A stretch of DNA of 64,000 nucleotides. Origin: an uncultured Clostridia bacterium. GTDB lineage: Bacteria > Bacillota > Clostridia > UMGS1810. The position numbers and the translations under genes were made by a program. Positions 7,559 to 16,485 of the stretch are shown piece after piece. The stretch lies in the NCBI GenBank assembly GCA_934454585.1, contig CAKSFP010000006.1, positions 1 to 64,000 of the forward strand. Direction: 5' to 3'. How positions within the stretch are numbered: the first letter of the stretch is position 1; every line of letters begins with the position of its first letter. Below the pieces are notes generated by a model that made no database searches, was not told the DNA's origin, and saw only the letters and a list, made by a program, of their open reading frames with translations.

Positions 7559-8002
7559 ATGACCGACAGGCAGCAAAAGTTTGCGGATGAGTATATCATA
7601 GACTGCAATGCAAGCCGTGCGTATAAGGCTGCATACCCGAATGTTAAAAAGGACACCGTGGCAAGAGCCAACGGCAGCAGGTTGCTTGCAAAGGCTAACA
7701 TTAAAGCCTATATCGAGGAAAAACTGGCCGAAATAAGCAGCAAGAAAACAGCGGAGGCCACCGAGGTTATTGAGTATCTTACCTCGGTGCTGCGTGGGCA
7801 AAGCGAGGCAAGTGTGGTTGTTGTCGAGGGCTACGGTGACGGATGCTCCGAGGCAAAAATCATTAAAAAGCCACCGGACGAAAAGGAACGCCTCAAGGCC
7901 GCAGAGCTTTTGGGCAAGCGTTATGGCCTGTTTACCGACAAGGTAGATGTTGGCGGCGCCGTACCGGTGGTAATTTCCGGCGGTGAGGATCTTGAGGACT
8001 AA
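7559..8002 (+). CDS. terS: Terminase small subunit
   Basis: 147 residues. The N-terminus (TDRQQKFADEYIIDCNASRAYKAAYP) and NGSRLLAKANIKAYIEEKL are the helix-turn-helix region of the Terminase_2 family, which recognises the packaging site. The C-terminus, RLKAAELLGKRYGLFTDKVDV, is the usual oligomer and TerL-contact region. The start is ATG behind GAGGTG. It overlaps the large subunit by 20 bases. It would form a ring that loads phage DNA onto the large subunit at capsid filling. Confidence 0.88.
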   Translation: MTDRQQKFADEYIIDCNASRAYKAAYPNVKKDTVARANGSRLLAKANIKAYIEEKLAEISSKKTAEATEVIEYLTSVLRGQSEASVVVVEGYGDGCSEAKIIKKPPDEKERLKAAELLGKRYGLFTDKVDVGGAVPVVISGGEDLED

Positions 8003-9251
8003 AACCGCCAGACAGCTACGCCTCCCCGATGTTGTGGGCAAAGGCTACGGCACATTTTGGCGTTTTAAGGGCAGGTACCGGGTGTGTAAAGGCTCCCGTG
8101 CCTCCAAAAAATCAAAAACCACAGCCTTAAACAATATCACACGGCTTATGGAATACCCACAAGCCAACTTGCTTTGCGTGCGTAAAACATACCGCACATT
8201 AAAAGACAGCTGCTTTACGGAGCTTAAATGGGCTATACACCGCCTCGGCGTTGATGCGTGGTGGGATATAAAAGAGAGCCCGCTTGAAATGACCTACAAG
8301 CCCACCGGACAAAAGATCCTTTTCCGTGGACTTGACGATCCGCTGAAAGTAACATCCATTACCGTTGAGGTTGGGGTGCTTTGCTGGCTGTGGATTGAGG
8401 AGGCATACGAAATAAGCTCCGAGGCCGATTTTGACACCCTGGACGAAAGCATCCGAGGCGAGGTACCGCCGGGGCTGTTCAAACAAATTACGCTTACCTT
8501 TAACCCGTGGAATGAGCACCACTGGATCAAACACCGCTTTTTTGATGCCGCACCGGATCCGGATATTCTTGCAATGACAACCAATTACACCTGCAATGAG
8601 TGGCTGGATGCAGCGGATAAAAAAGTGTTTGAAACTATGAAACGAAACAACCCCCGCCGTTACCGTGTTGCCGGCCTCGGTGATTGGGGCATCGTTGAGG
8701 GCTTGGTATATGAAAATTGGGAGGAGCGACTTTTCAGCATTGACGAGGTGCGGAAAACGCCCGGTATTAAATCGGCGTTTGGCCTTGACTTTGGATATAC
8801 CAACGATCCCACCGCTTTATTTTGCGGTTTAATAGACACAAGCAGCAAAACCCTTTGGGTATTTGATGAAATATACAAGCCGGGTATGAGCAACGAGGAT
8901 ATAGCCGCAGCCGTTACAGAGGCAGGCTATGCCAAAGAGCGCATCCGGGCAGACAGTGCCGAGCCGAAAAGTATTGATCGCCTTTATGCCCTGGGGCTTG
9001 CCCACATACGCAGGGCACGCAAGGGCAAGGACAGTATCAACAATGGCATTGACTTTATACAAGATTATAAAATCTTTATCCACCCACGGTGCACCAATTT
9101 CCTTACCGAGATTGGCAATTACACCTGGGATACGGACACAAAGACCGGTAAAAAGCTAAACCGCCCCATAGATGACTTTAACCACCTTATGGATGCTATG
9201 CGGTACGCTTTGGAGGAATACTCCACCGGTCCGAATTACAGTTTTAAGTAA
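7983..9251 (+). CDS. terL: Terminase large subunit, PBSX type
   Basis: 422 residues from GTG 7983. The ATPase part has the unusual Walker A-like GSRASKKSKTTA (about residues 36-47) typical of PBSX/Terminase_3 proteins, and a Walker B-like LCWLWIEEAYE (about 134-144). The nuclease part has FGLDFGYTNDPTA (about 267), RADSAEPKSI and a C-terminal DDFNHLMDAMRYA. It cuts concatemeric DNA and pumps it into the prohead. Start choice is uncertain because the ribosome binding site is weak. Length is normal. Confidence 0.9.
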   Translation: MRILRTKTARQLRLPDVVGKGYGTFWRFKGRYRVCKGSRASKKSKTTALNNITRLMEYPQANLLCVRKTYRTLKDSCFTELKWAIHRLGVDAWWDIKESPLEMTYKPTGQKILFRGLDDPLKVTSITVEVGVLCWLWIEEAYEISSEADFDTLDESIRGEVPPGLFKQITLTFNPWNEHHWIKHRFFDAAPDPDILAMTTNYTCNEWLDAADKKVFETMKRNNPRRYRVAGLGDWGIVEGLVYENWEERLFSIDEVRKTPGIKSAFGLDFGYTNDPTALFCGLIDTSSKTLWVFDEIYKPGMSNEDIAAAVTEAGYAKERIRADSAEPKSIDRLYALGLAHIRRARKGKDSINNGIDFIQDYKIFIHPRCTNFLTEIGNYTWDTDTKTGKKLNRPIDDFNHLMDAMRYALEEYSTGPNYSFK

Positions 9252-9266
9252 AGGAGGTGCAGCCAA

Positions 9267-10805
9267 ATGAAAGCATTAAATTTTTACTCCCCATCAATCG
9301 AAATGCAGGCCCGTATGGCTGCAAACGTTGTACCGGGCATTACAGATAAGCAGTTTTTGGAGCTTGAGATCAAAAAGTGGTTGACCTCCCAGGAACGGCA
9401 CCGGCAAATAGCAGGTGATGCCTACTATGACGGTATGCAAACGATTTTGAAACGCAAGCGCACGGTTATTGGCGAGGGCGGCGAGCTTAAAGAGGTTGAC
9501 AACCTGCCAAACAACCGCCTTATTGATAACCAATACGCAAAAATGGTGGATCAAAAGGCAAATTACCTTTGCGGCCAGCCCGTCACTTTCGACACCAAAA
9601 ACGCCGCATACGGTGAGGCGCTTGCAAAGGTGTTTGGGCATAAGGCACAGCGCACTTTGCGTATTGTGGCCGAAAAGGCTTTGACAGGCGGCAAGGCGTG
9701 GGTGTTCCCGTACTACACAGACGAGGGCACGCTTGCCTTTGCAATGCTCCCGGCGCACGAGGTGCTGCCATTCTGGAGCGACACCGCACACACCGATCTT
9801 GATTGCGCCGTGCATTTTTTCCCCATTTACGAATATGACGAAAAAGGCAACGAGAGCATTGTTGAAAAGGTGGAGGTTTTCCACGCAGGCGGCGTTGAGC
9901 GTTTTATCTGGAAAGATGGCACGCTTGAGGCTGACAACGATGCAGCCTCCGGCTCCTATGTTACCGTGGTTGATCCCAAAACCAAAAAGCCCCGTGCGCT
10001 GAATTGGGCAAGGATCCCCTTGGTTTGCTTTAAGGCTAACCACAGGGAACTCCCCCTCCTCTGCCGTGTGCGGTGCTTGCAGGATGCCCTTAACCTTATG
10101 CTTTCCAACTTTGTAAACTCTATGGAGGAGGATGTGCACAACACCGTGCTGGTTATACACAACTATGACGGTGAGGACTTGGGCGAATTTAGGCGCAACC
10201 TTGCCACATACGGTGCTGTTAAGGTGCGGACAACGGACGGCTCCGATGGTGCTGTTGACACCCTGGAAATTGAGGTAAAAGCCGAAAATTACAAGGCTGT
10301 TATGGAGCTTTTGAAAAAGGCCATAATCGAGAACGCCAGGGGCTATGATGCCAAGGATGACCGGCTGAACGGTACGCCAAACCAAATGAACATAAGATCA
10401 ATGTACTCCGATATTGATCTTGATGCAAACGGTATGGAAACCGAATTTCAAGCCGCTTTTGAGGATCTGCTCTTTTTCGTCAATGCCCACCTTGCCAATA
10501 CCGGTGTGGGCAACTTTGACGGTGAGGAGGTAACGGTTATTTTTAACCGTGATATACTCGTCAATGAAACAGAAGCAATAGACAACTGCGGAAAATCAAA
10601 GGGCATTATCAGCGATGAAACCATTGTTAAGCAGCATCCGTGGGTGGACGATCCGGAGGAGGAGCTTGCACGCCTTAAAGCCGAAAAAGAGGCGGCAGCT
10701 GCGGAGGCAGATGCCTACCGTGCCGCTTTTGAAAATTCCGCAGGCGGCAATGGGCAGAACACCCCACCGGGCAACGGTCCGGAGGGCGGTGCTTTGAATG
10801 AATAA
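9267..10805 (+). CDS. Portal protein, SPP1 gp6-like
   Basis: 512 residues, ATG behind AAAGGAGGTG. It shows the phage_prot_Gp6 pattern: YYDGMQTILKRK, NNRLIDNQYAKMVDQKANYLCGQPV, AEKALTGGKAWVFPYY and the late DRLNGTPNQMNIRSMYSDIDLDANGMETEFQ reported here only in parts (KDDRLNGTPN, NIRSMYSDIDL). The last 60 residues are rich in Glu, Ala and Gly, an ordinary disordered tail. It forms the dodecameric ring through which DNA enters and leaves the head and to which TerL docks. It overlaps the head protein gene by eight bases. Confidence 0.9.
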   Translation: MKALNFYSPSIEMQARMAANVVPGITDKQFLELEIKKWLTSQERHRQIAGDAYYDGMQTILKRKRTVIGEGGELKEVDNLPNNRLIDNQYAKMVDQKANYLCGQPVTFDTKNAAYGEALAKVFGHKAQRTLRIVAEKALTGGKAWVFPYYTDEGTLAFAMLPAHEVLPFWSDTAHTDLDCAVHFFPIYEYDEKGNESIVEKVEVFHAGGVERFIWKDGTLEADNDAASGSYVTVVDPKTKKPRALNWARIPLVCFKANHRELPLLCRVRCLQDALNLMLSNFVNSMEEDVHNTVLVIHNYDGEDLGEFRRNLATYGAVKVRTTDGSDGAVDTLEIEVKAENYKAVMELLKKAIIENARGYDAKDDRLNGTPNQMNIRSMYSDIDLDANGMETEFQAAFEDLLFFVNAHLANTGVGNFDGEEVTVIFNRDILVNETEAIDNCGKSKGIISDETIVKQHPWVDDPEEELARLKAEKEAAAAEADAYRAAFENSAGGNGQNTPPGNGPEGGALNE

Positions 10806-12345
10806 CGCCGATTATTGGGCACGCCGCCTTAAAATTATGGAGGATGCCCTAAAAGATCAATCATACGAATATGTAAAAAATCTGGAGCAGCAGTTTGATG
10901 CCGCCATAGCCCAGATTGATACACAAATGCGTGCCTGGTATCAAAGGTTTGCCGACAACAACGGCGGCATATCTTATGCCGAGGCGCAAAAGCTGCTTAC
11001 CGCCGGTGAGCTCAAAGAGTTTAAGTGGACGGTACAGCAGTACATTAAGGCCGGCAAGGAGCACGCCATAAGCGGTGCGTGGGCAAAAGAGCTTGAAAAC
11101 GCCTCCGCACGGGTGCATATATCCCGCCTTGAAAGCCTTAAAATACAGTTAAGACAGCAGGCCGAGGCATTGACACAGGCAAGAGTAAAAGCCACAACCG
11201 ATGCCTCGGAGCTGTCCTATACGCAAAGCTATTACCACACCGCTTTTGAGGTGCAGCGTGGTTTGGGCGTGGGTTGGACTTTGCAAGCCCTTAACTCCGG
11301 AACGGTGCAAAAGGTGCTTTCCCGCCCCTGGACCGTTGACAACCAAACCTTTACGGCACGCTGCTGGACGGATAAAACCAAATTGGTTGAAACCGTAAAC
11401 CAGGAGCTTACCCGTATGCTTGCCACAGGCGAGGCACCCGACAAGGCTATTGCGGCAATATCCAAACGGTTTAATGTTTCAAAGCAAAATGCTGGCCGTG
11501 TGGTAATGACCGAAAGCGCTTATTTTTCAAGCGCAGCCCAAAAAGATTGCTTTAACGAGCTGGGCGTTGAAAAATACCGCATTATCGGCACGCTTGACAC
11601 AAAGACCTGCAACATCTGCGGTGATATGGATGGTAAGGTGTTCAAAATGAGCGATTACCGCCCAGGCTCCACCGCCCCGCCGTTCCACCCTTGGTGCCGT
11701 TGTTGTACCGCCCCTTATTTTGACGATATGGACGGCGTGGGCGAACGGTACGCACGGGATGCCAAAACCGGTGAGCGTTACAAGCTGCCGAAAGATACCA
11801 CATACAATGAGTGGAAAGCTATGCAGGATGCCGCTTATGGCTCCGGTACCGTTGACAAATTGCGAAAAATAGGGTATAATGAAAGTGCCGACAAGTCGCA
11901 GTTTGAACGGTACAAGGCTTTGCTTGGTGATAAGGCTCCAAAGTCTTTTGAGGCTTTTCAGCAAATAAAATACGGCGATGGGTACGCAGCCCTCAAAGTA
12001 CAATATGCCGATGCACGAATACAAGACCGGATAAAAACCGGAAAATTAAACACAACTGTGCAGGCAGGCAAACAAGGAAAGCACCTCAAGGGGCATAACA
12101 ACTTTATTGAGGGGCGCAGTTACCTAAACGCCACCGAGGATGTGCAGGCACTTGTAAGCAAATATGCAGGTACCGGCGCTCTTGTGCGTGATGCCAGCGG
12201 AAAATGGGCTCACAAAGAGGTTGTAAAAGCGGATCACCCTGTCGGCTTTGCCGTTTCACAGGTTGACGGCACCGCAACAGAAACATCAACCTTTACAATT
12301 CATTACAGTAAAAACGGCGTACACATAGTACCCAAAAAGGAGTGA
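10798..12345 (+). CDS. SPP1 gp7-like minor head protein with C-terminal toxin-50-like domain
   Basis: 515 residues. The middle part (about 150-315) is the Phage_Mu_F/gp7 domain, ending in the zinc-type motif DTKTCNICGDMDGKVF and FHPWCRCCTAPYF. The C-terminal 95 residues are different in kind: GKQGKHLKGHNNFIEGRSYL, VSKYAGTGALVRD and the end TIHYSKNGVHIVPKKE. This pattern matches, from memory, the polymorphic toxin type 50 (Ntox50) domain, which is known as an extension of gp7-like proteins. The head part would sit inside the capsid near the portal. The toxin-like part could be injected with DNA or act on the host; this is inference. No separate immunity gene is obvious, though the small gene 12352-12579 follows directly. 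Confidence 0.82.
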   Translation: MNNADYWARRLKIMEDALKDQSYEYVKNLEQQFDAAIAQIDTQMRAWYQRFADNNGGISYAEAQKLLTAGELKEFKWTVQQYIKAGKEHAISGAWAKELENASARVHISRLESLKIQLRQQAEALTQARVKATTDASELSYTQSYYHTAFEVQRGLGVGWTLQALNSGTVQKVLSRPWTVDNQTFTARCWTDKTKLVETVNQELTRMLATGEAPDKAIAAISKRFNVSKQNAGRVVMTESAYFSSAAQKDCFNELGVEKYRIIGTLDTKTCNICGDMDGKVFKMSDYRPGSTAPPFHPWCRCCTAPYFDDMDGVGERYARDAKTGERYKLPKDTTYNEWKAMQDAAYGSGTVDKLRKIGYNESADKSQFERYKALLGDKAPKSFEAFQQIKYGDGYAALKVQYADARIQDRIKTGKLNTTVQAGKQGKHLKGHNNFIEGRSYLNATEDVQALVSKYAGTGALVRDASGKWAHKEVVKADHPVGFAVSQVDGTATETSTFTIHYSKNGVHIVPKKE

Positions 12346-12351
12346 TAAGGT

Positions 12352-12579
12352 ATGACAGAGATGCAAAAACTTATGGCAAATGCCGTGGGCTTTGATGTCG
12401 AGGTGCACCTCGTTGGGGGCTTTAAGCCCTGCATTGGAAAATGTACCAGCTATACCCCTCCTTTGGATAACGATCCGGAGGTTGCCGCCATTGAGGTTAA
12501 GGTGCCCGGTATGCCGAGCTTATACGAAATTACCGAGAGCGAAATTGAAACGCTTAACATCAAGGCTAAAAATAAATAG
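12352..12579 (+). CDS. Small hypothetical phage protein
   Basis: 75 residues, ATG behind AAGGAGTG, six bases after the gp7-like gene. It is mostly beta-type sequence (FDVEVHLVGGFKPCIGKC, VAAIEVKVPG, YEITESEIETLNI), suggesting a small barrel. No family recognised. Its place right after a toxin-bearing head protein makes an immunity or chaperone role thinkable, but nothing in the sequence shows it. A terminator-like hairpin follows. Confidence 0.55.
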   Translation: MTEMQKLMANAVGFDVEVHLVGGFKPCIGKCTSYTPPLDNDPEVAAIEVKVPGMPSLYEITESEIETLNIKAKNK

Positions 12580-12604
12580 CCCCAAAATTCCATATTGGTT
12601 GTTA

Positions 12605-12638
12605 AAAGCATCGTGCTGAAAATGCACGGTGCTTTTTT
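12605..12638 (+). terminator. Rho-independent terminator inside the structural operon
   Basis: Stem of about 9-12 pairs (arms near 12605-12616 and 12624-12635) with a seven-base loop and six T. It would lower or reset transcription between the portal/head part and the scaffold/capsid part. The rest of the gap up to 12747 shows only the AAGGAGGT site of the scaffold gene. Confidence 0.65.
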
Positions 12639-12747
12639 CATACAAAAATACCGCTTGCCCCAGCGGAATACAAGGCGGGGCGTTGCATTACCGGGACTTG
12701 CCGGAAAACAAGGAAAGCAACTAATTACCATAAGGAGGTAAAGCAAA

Positions 12748-13365
12748 ATGTTGGAGTGGTTAAAAAGTATACTTGGTGATGGCTATACGGACGAGGTGGA
12801 TGCCAAGGTATCAGCTGAAATTGGCAAAAACTTTGTTTCAAAAGCAGACTTTAACCAGGTAAACGCCGCAAAGAAAAAGGCAGAGGACGATGTGAAAACA
12901 AGGGATCAGCAGCTTGAAACTTTGAAAAAGTCAACAGGCGATACTGCGGCCTTGCAGGAACAGATCACAACTCTGCAAACCCAGAACGCAGAGGCAAAAA
13001 AGACCTATGAGGCAGAGCTTGCCCGTGTACGCCTTGATGGCGCCGTTGAGGCTGCCCTCACCGCTGCCGGTGCAAAGAACAACACCGCCGTAAAGGCGCT
13101 GCTTGCAGATTTCCTCAAGGATGCCAAGCTGGATGACAGCGGAGCCGTTAAAGGGCTTGCCGCTGAAATTGACACGCTGGCAAAAGCCGATGCTACCGCA
13201 TTTCTCTTTAACACCGCTGACGGAAACGCACAGCAGTTTAAGGGTATGCAGCCCGGTGCCGCAGGTGGCAAGACACCGCCCGCAGCCGGAAAAGAGCCAA
13301 AAGATATGAATTACGATGAGCTTTGCGCTTATCTTGAGGCTAACCCCGGAGCAAAGCTCGAATAA
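12748..13365 (+). CDS. Scaffold protein, phage GP20-like
   Basis: 205 residues. A long coiled-coil region (about 35-100: NAAKKKAEDDVKTRDQQLE, LQEQITTLQTQNAEAKK) is followed by helical sequence with AALTAAGAKNNTAVKALLA and an acidic, disordered C-terminus. This is the phage minor structural GP20 scaffold pattern. It would direct prohead assembly and then leave or be cleaved. It stands directly before the capsid gene, as usual. Confidence 0.82.
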   Translation: MLEWLKSILGDGYTDEVDAKVSAEIGKNFVSKADFNQVNAAKKKAEDDVKTRDQQLETLKKSTGDTAALQEQITTLQTQNAEAKKTYEAELARVRLDGAVEAALTAAGAKNNTAVKALLADFLKDAKLDDSGAVKGLAAEIDTLAKADATAFLFNTADGNAQQFKGMQPGAAGGKTPPAAGKEPKDMNYDELCAYLEANPGAKLE

Positions 13366-13398
13366 AAAAAATAATTACAGAAAGGTGAGGTAAGAATT

Positions 13399-14580
13399 AT
13401 GCCTAACACGAAATTTGATGCCAAGAGCTTTAACGCCGAGGCTTTCAAGTACAAGGTTGGTACCGTTCCCAACTTGAAAATGAACGAGATCAAAAAGTCG
13501 GCAGCACTTGCCGCAAACCCCGATATTAAGAGCGTTTTTGCAAACCAGGACGGCACCGGCTACGCCCGTATTGCTATGCGTGGACTGCTTGACGGTGATG
13601 CCGTAAACTATGACGGCCAGACCGATATTACCGCAACCTCCCTCAAGACTTTTGAGCAGGGCGTTGTTGTAGTCGGCCGTGCAAAGGCGTGGGTTGAAAG
13701 AGATTTCAGCTACGATATTACGGGCGGCCAGGACTTTATGGATGCCGTTGCCGCACAGATTGCCGAATACAAGGACGGGCTCGACCAGAACACGATCCTC
13801 GCCGTCCTCAAGGGCGTATTTGCTATGAGTGGCGATGCCAAGAGCAAGGAATTTGTTGCAAAGCACACCACAGAGGTTGACGGCGCTATGACGGCAACCA
13901 CGCTCAACTCCGCAACCAACAAAGCCTGCGGTGCGAACAAAAAGAAATTTTCGCTTGTGTTTATGCACAGCGATGTAAGCACCGGCCTTGAAAACCTCAA
14001 CCTCATTGAGCGCCTCAAGTACACCGACAAGGACGGTATTTCCCGCAGCCTTGAGCTCGGTACTTGGAACGGCAAGCTCGTTGTGGTTGACGATGACCTC
14101 CCTGCCGAGGAGGGCTATTTTGAGGCTACCGCAAGCACCGAGGGCGCAGTTAAGGTTGTTGCAAACAGCGCCAGCCCCGCTGACGGTGAGATCAAGCTCT
14201 CTGCCGTTACCCCGTACTTTGGCAGCAAGACGCTTGCCGCTGATATGTATGTAGTGCTCGGCACCCGTTACACCACTTTTGCACTCGGCAAGGGTGCTAT
14301 TTCCTACGAGGATATTGGTGCAAAGGTGCCTTACGAAATGAACAGAGATCCCAAAACCAACGGCGGCCAGGACACCCTTTATATTCGCCAGCGCAAGTGC
14401 TTTGCCCCGTTTGGTATTTCCTACGAAAAGGCAAGCCAGGCAAGCAACTCCCCCACGGATGCAGAACTTGCCAACGGTGCAAACTGGGTGCTTGTTCACA
14501 CCGGCGAGGCACAGGCGGCAAACCGTTCCTACATCAACCACAAAGCCATCCCCATTGCGAGGATCTACTCCAGGGGCTAA
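13399..14580 (+). CDS. Major capsid protein
   Basis: 393 residues, ATG behind AAAGGTGAGG. Position after the scaffold, length, and sequence such as DGQTDITATSLKTFEQGVVVVGRAKAW fit the HK97-fold capsid proteins of PBSX-related phages. Motifs VFMHSDVSTGLENL, GTWNGKLVVVDDDLP and the C-terminal KAIPIARIYSRG are also in line with that group. Codon use is strongly biased to C-ending codons here compared with neighbouring phage genes, as expected for a highly expressed gene. Confidence 0.85.
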   Translation: MPNTKFDAKSFNAEAFKYKVGTVPNLKMNEIKKSAALAANPDIKSVFANQDGTGYARIAMRGLLDGDAVNYDGQTDITATSLKTFEQGVVVVGRAKAWVERDFSYDITGGQDFMDAVAAQIAEYKDGLDQNTILAVLKGVFAMSGDAKSKEFVAKHTTEVDGAMTATTLNSATNKACGANKKKFSLVFMHSDVSTGLENLNLIERLKYTDKDGISRSLELGTWNGKLVVVDDDLPAEEGYFEATASTEGAVKVVANSASPADGEIKLSAVTPYFGSKTLAADMYVVLGTRYTTFALGKGAISYEDIGAKVPYEMNRDPKTNGGQDTLYIRQRKCFAPFGISYEKASQASNSPTDAELANGANWVLVHTGEAQAANRSYINHKAIPIARIYSRG

Positions 14581-14601
14581 TATCAAAGGGAGGTGCAGCC
14601 A

Positions 14602-15003
14602 ATGGATATTTACAATGATGTTGTTTATAGGCTGTCACAGCTTGGCTACACCGTGCCTGCGGGCGATACTCCCGATGCCGCAGTAAACTATGCCATAAAC
14701 CGTGCCGCCGAGAAAATCAAGGCGAATATCAACCGCACGGAAATACCGGACGGCTTACATTATACCTGGGTGGATATGGCGGCCGGGCTTTTTCTTTTCG
14801 ATAAGAAAACAGCCGGGCAGCTTGATGAGGGCTTTGACTTTACAGCCCCCGCCAAAAAGATTACCGAGGGTGATGTTTCCGTTGAATTTGCGGGCGCAGA
14901 CGATGGCAGCTCCACGCCGGAGGCAAGGTTTGATAAGCTGATTAACAGCCTTATTAACCCTCCGGCGTATTTATTTGCCCGTTTTAGGCGGTTTGTATGG
15001 TAG
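14602..15003 (+). CDS. Head-tail connector protein
   Basis: 133 residues from ATG 14602; GGGAGGTG lies nine bases upstream, so an earlier in-frame GTG at 14593 inside that site is rejected. Helical N-terminus (DIYNDVVYRLSQLGY) with NYAINRAAEKIKANIN is like gp6/YqbG-type adaptor proteins. The place directly after the capsid fits the ring below the portal. Assignment rests mainly on position and size. Confidence 0.65.
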   Translation: MDIYNDVVYRLSQLGYTVPAGDTPDAAVNYAINRAAEKIKANINRTEIPDGLHYTWVDMAAGLFLFDKKTAGQLDEGFDFTAPAKKITEGDVSVEFAGADDGSSTPEARFDKLINSLINPPAYLFARFRRFVW

Positions 15004-15368
15004 GCGGTAAGAGTTATGCCGCAGCAATAAAAAGCCTGTGGCGGGGCAAATGCACGGTTACAGTGCGTAATAATGACACAACCGATGAAAACACCGGGCG
15101 TGTTGTTGTGGGTGAGGTTGACACCTACACAGACGAGCCCTGCCGTATTTCCTTTGACACCGTGAACGCAACCCAGCCGGAAAACAACGCTGCCAATATC
15201 GTACAGAGCATAACGCTTTTTATTGATCGTGCGGTTGTTATCCCGGAGGGCTCAAAAATCACGGTAACACAAAACGGTGCAACCGCTGTTTACGAGAAAA
15301 GCGGCAAGCCCGCCGTTTACAGCACACACCAGGAAATACCGCTTGAGATATTCAAGGGGTGGGCGTAA
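14997..15368 (+). CDS. Head closure / head-tail joining protein
   Basis: 123 residues, start ATG 14997 overlapping the previous stop. Beta-rich sequence: GKCTVTVRNNDTT, TGRVVVGEVDTYTDEPCRISF, ITLFIDRAVVIPEGSKITVTQNG. This is the small barrel expected of a head-closure (stopper) protein, which plugs the connector after packaging. The family was inferred from order and fold-type sequence only. Confidence 0.65.
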   Translation: MVGGKSYAAAIKSLWRGKCTVTVRNNDTTDENTGRVVVGEVDTYTDEPCRISFDTVNATQPENNAANIVQSITLFIDRAVVIPEGSKITVTQNGATAVYEKSGKPAVYSTHQEIPLEIFKGWA

Positions 15369-15871
15369 TGGCACGCTGGGGCAATGCAGACTTTGAGCAA
15401 CTGCGGGAGCTGCAAGAACGGTTGCAAAAGCTGCAAAGCATAGACCTAAACAAATTCTGTGAGGATGCCTCAAAGGAATTGGCCGCCCGTTTGCTTGCTT
15501 TGGTTATCCCCCGTACACCCGTGGGTGATTATCCGAAAGAAACAGGCAAAGAGGGCGGTACACTACGGCGAGGCTGGACTGCGGGCAAGGAAACCGCACC
15601 CGGTGCGTATGCAAAAAGCCTGCCGGTTGAAAAATCGGGCAACTACTACATTATACGGGTTATTAACCCCGTTGAGTATGCAAGTTATGTGGAGTTTGGG
15701 CATAGGCAAACGCCGGGCCGGTTTGTTCCTGCCATCGGCAAACGGCTTAAAAGCGGTTGGGTAAACGGGCAGTATTTTCTCACGCTGTCGGAGGATGACC
15801 TGGAACGCATTGCACCTGCCGTGCTGCAAAAAAGGCTTGATAAGCTATTACGGGAGGTATTCAATGGCTGA
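15368..15871 (+). CDS. HK97 gp10-like tail/neck protein
   Basis: 167 residues. ATG 15368 overlaps the previous stop (TAATG), which is preferred over an in-frame GTG at 15359. The pattern VIPRTPVGDYPKETGKEGGTLRRGWTAG and PVEYASYVEFGHRQTPGRFVP is characteristic of gp10/minor capsid neck proteins (the E-x-G-H-R-Q motif). It would form part of the neck between head and contractile tail. Confidence 0.78.
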   Translation: MARWGNADFEQLRELQERLQKLQSIDLNKFCEDASKELAARLLALVIPRTPVGDYPKETGKEGGTLRRGWTAGKETAPGAYAKSLPVEKSGNYYIIRVINPVEYASYVEFGHRQTPGRFVPAIGKRLKSGWVNGQYFLTLSEDDLERIAPAVLQKRLDKLLREVFNG

Positions 15872-16283
15872 AATAAACTTTAACCAAGTATATGACGGTG
15901 TAACGCTTGCCCTGCACCGTGCTTTTCCGAAAGCACACATACACGGCGGCGTTATCAAACAGGATCTAAAAGACGGTGATTTTAATGTGCTGCCGATTAC
16001 AGCAAACCATACGGAGCAAATGGGCACCCGTGCCCAGCACAAGCCCGTGTTTGATGTGATTTACTACCCAAGCAGAGCCGGAGGGCGCACCGAAAGCCTG
16101 CGGGTGGCACACCAGCTTGCTTATGTGCTCCGCACGATACAAACGCCAAACGGTGACAAAGTGCATTGCTTGACCTTTGACACAACGATTGAGGACGATG
16201 CCCTGCATTGCTTGGTTGGCTATCCGCATTTTGTGTATGTGCCGGAGCCTGCGGATCCTATGGAAAATCTAAAAATCGAATAA
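15864..16283 (+). CDS. Tail terminator / completion protein (DUF6838-like)
   Basis: 139 residues from ATG 15864 (CGGGAGGT upstream); a longer frame to 15795 is rejected because it overlaps the gp10-like gene. Sequence elements FNQVYDGVTLALHRAFP, VLPITANHTEQMG, FDVIYYPS and YPHFVYVPEPADPME match the small tail protein found before the sheath gene in many Firmicutes myophages. It probably caps the tail tube at the head side. Confidence 0.65.
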   Translation: MAEINFNQVYDGVTLALHRAFPKAHIHGGVIKQDLKDGDFNVLPITANHTEQMGTRAQHKPVFDVIYYPSRAGGRTESLRVAHQLAYVLRTIQTPNGDKVHCLTFDTTIEDDALHCLVGYPHFVYVPEPADPMENLKIE

Positions 16284-16295
16284 GGAGGCCACACT

Positions 16296-16484
16296 ATGGC
16301 AGACAAAAAAGCCACAGAGGCCACGGCAGCGGTGCCTCGCTTTGCAAAGGCGCAGCTTATGGCCTCTAATAAATACGCCAGCAGAAAAGACTTGATCGGC
16401 GCCCTGCTGGACGATAACACGGAATACACCACCGCACAGGTGGATGAGCTGATCGAAAAATACTTGAAAGGAAAGGTGATCTAA
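16296..16484 (+). CDS. Small conserved phage protein before the sheath gene
   Basis: 62 residues, ATG behind AAGGAGG. PRFAKAQLMASNKYASRKDLIGALL and YTTAQVDELIEKYLKGKV form a helix-turn-helix-like small domain I recognise as a recurrent uncharacterised gene before tail sheath genes. It ends two bases before the sheath start, so expression is coupled. No function known. Confidence 0.7.
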   Translation: MADKKATEATAAVPRFAKAQLMASNKYASRKDLIGALLDDNTEYTTAQVDELIEKYLKGKVI

Positions 16485-16485
16485 T

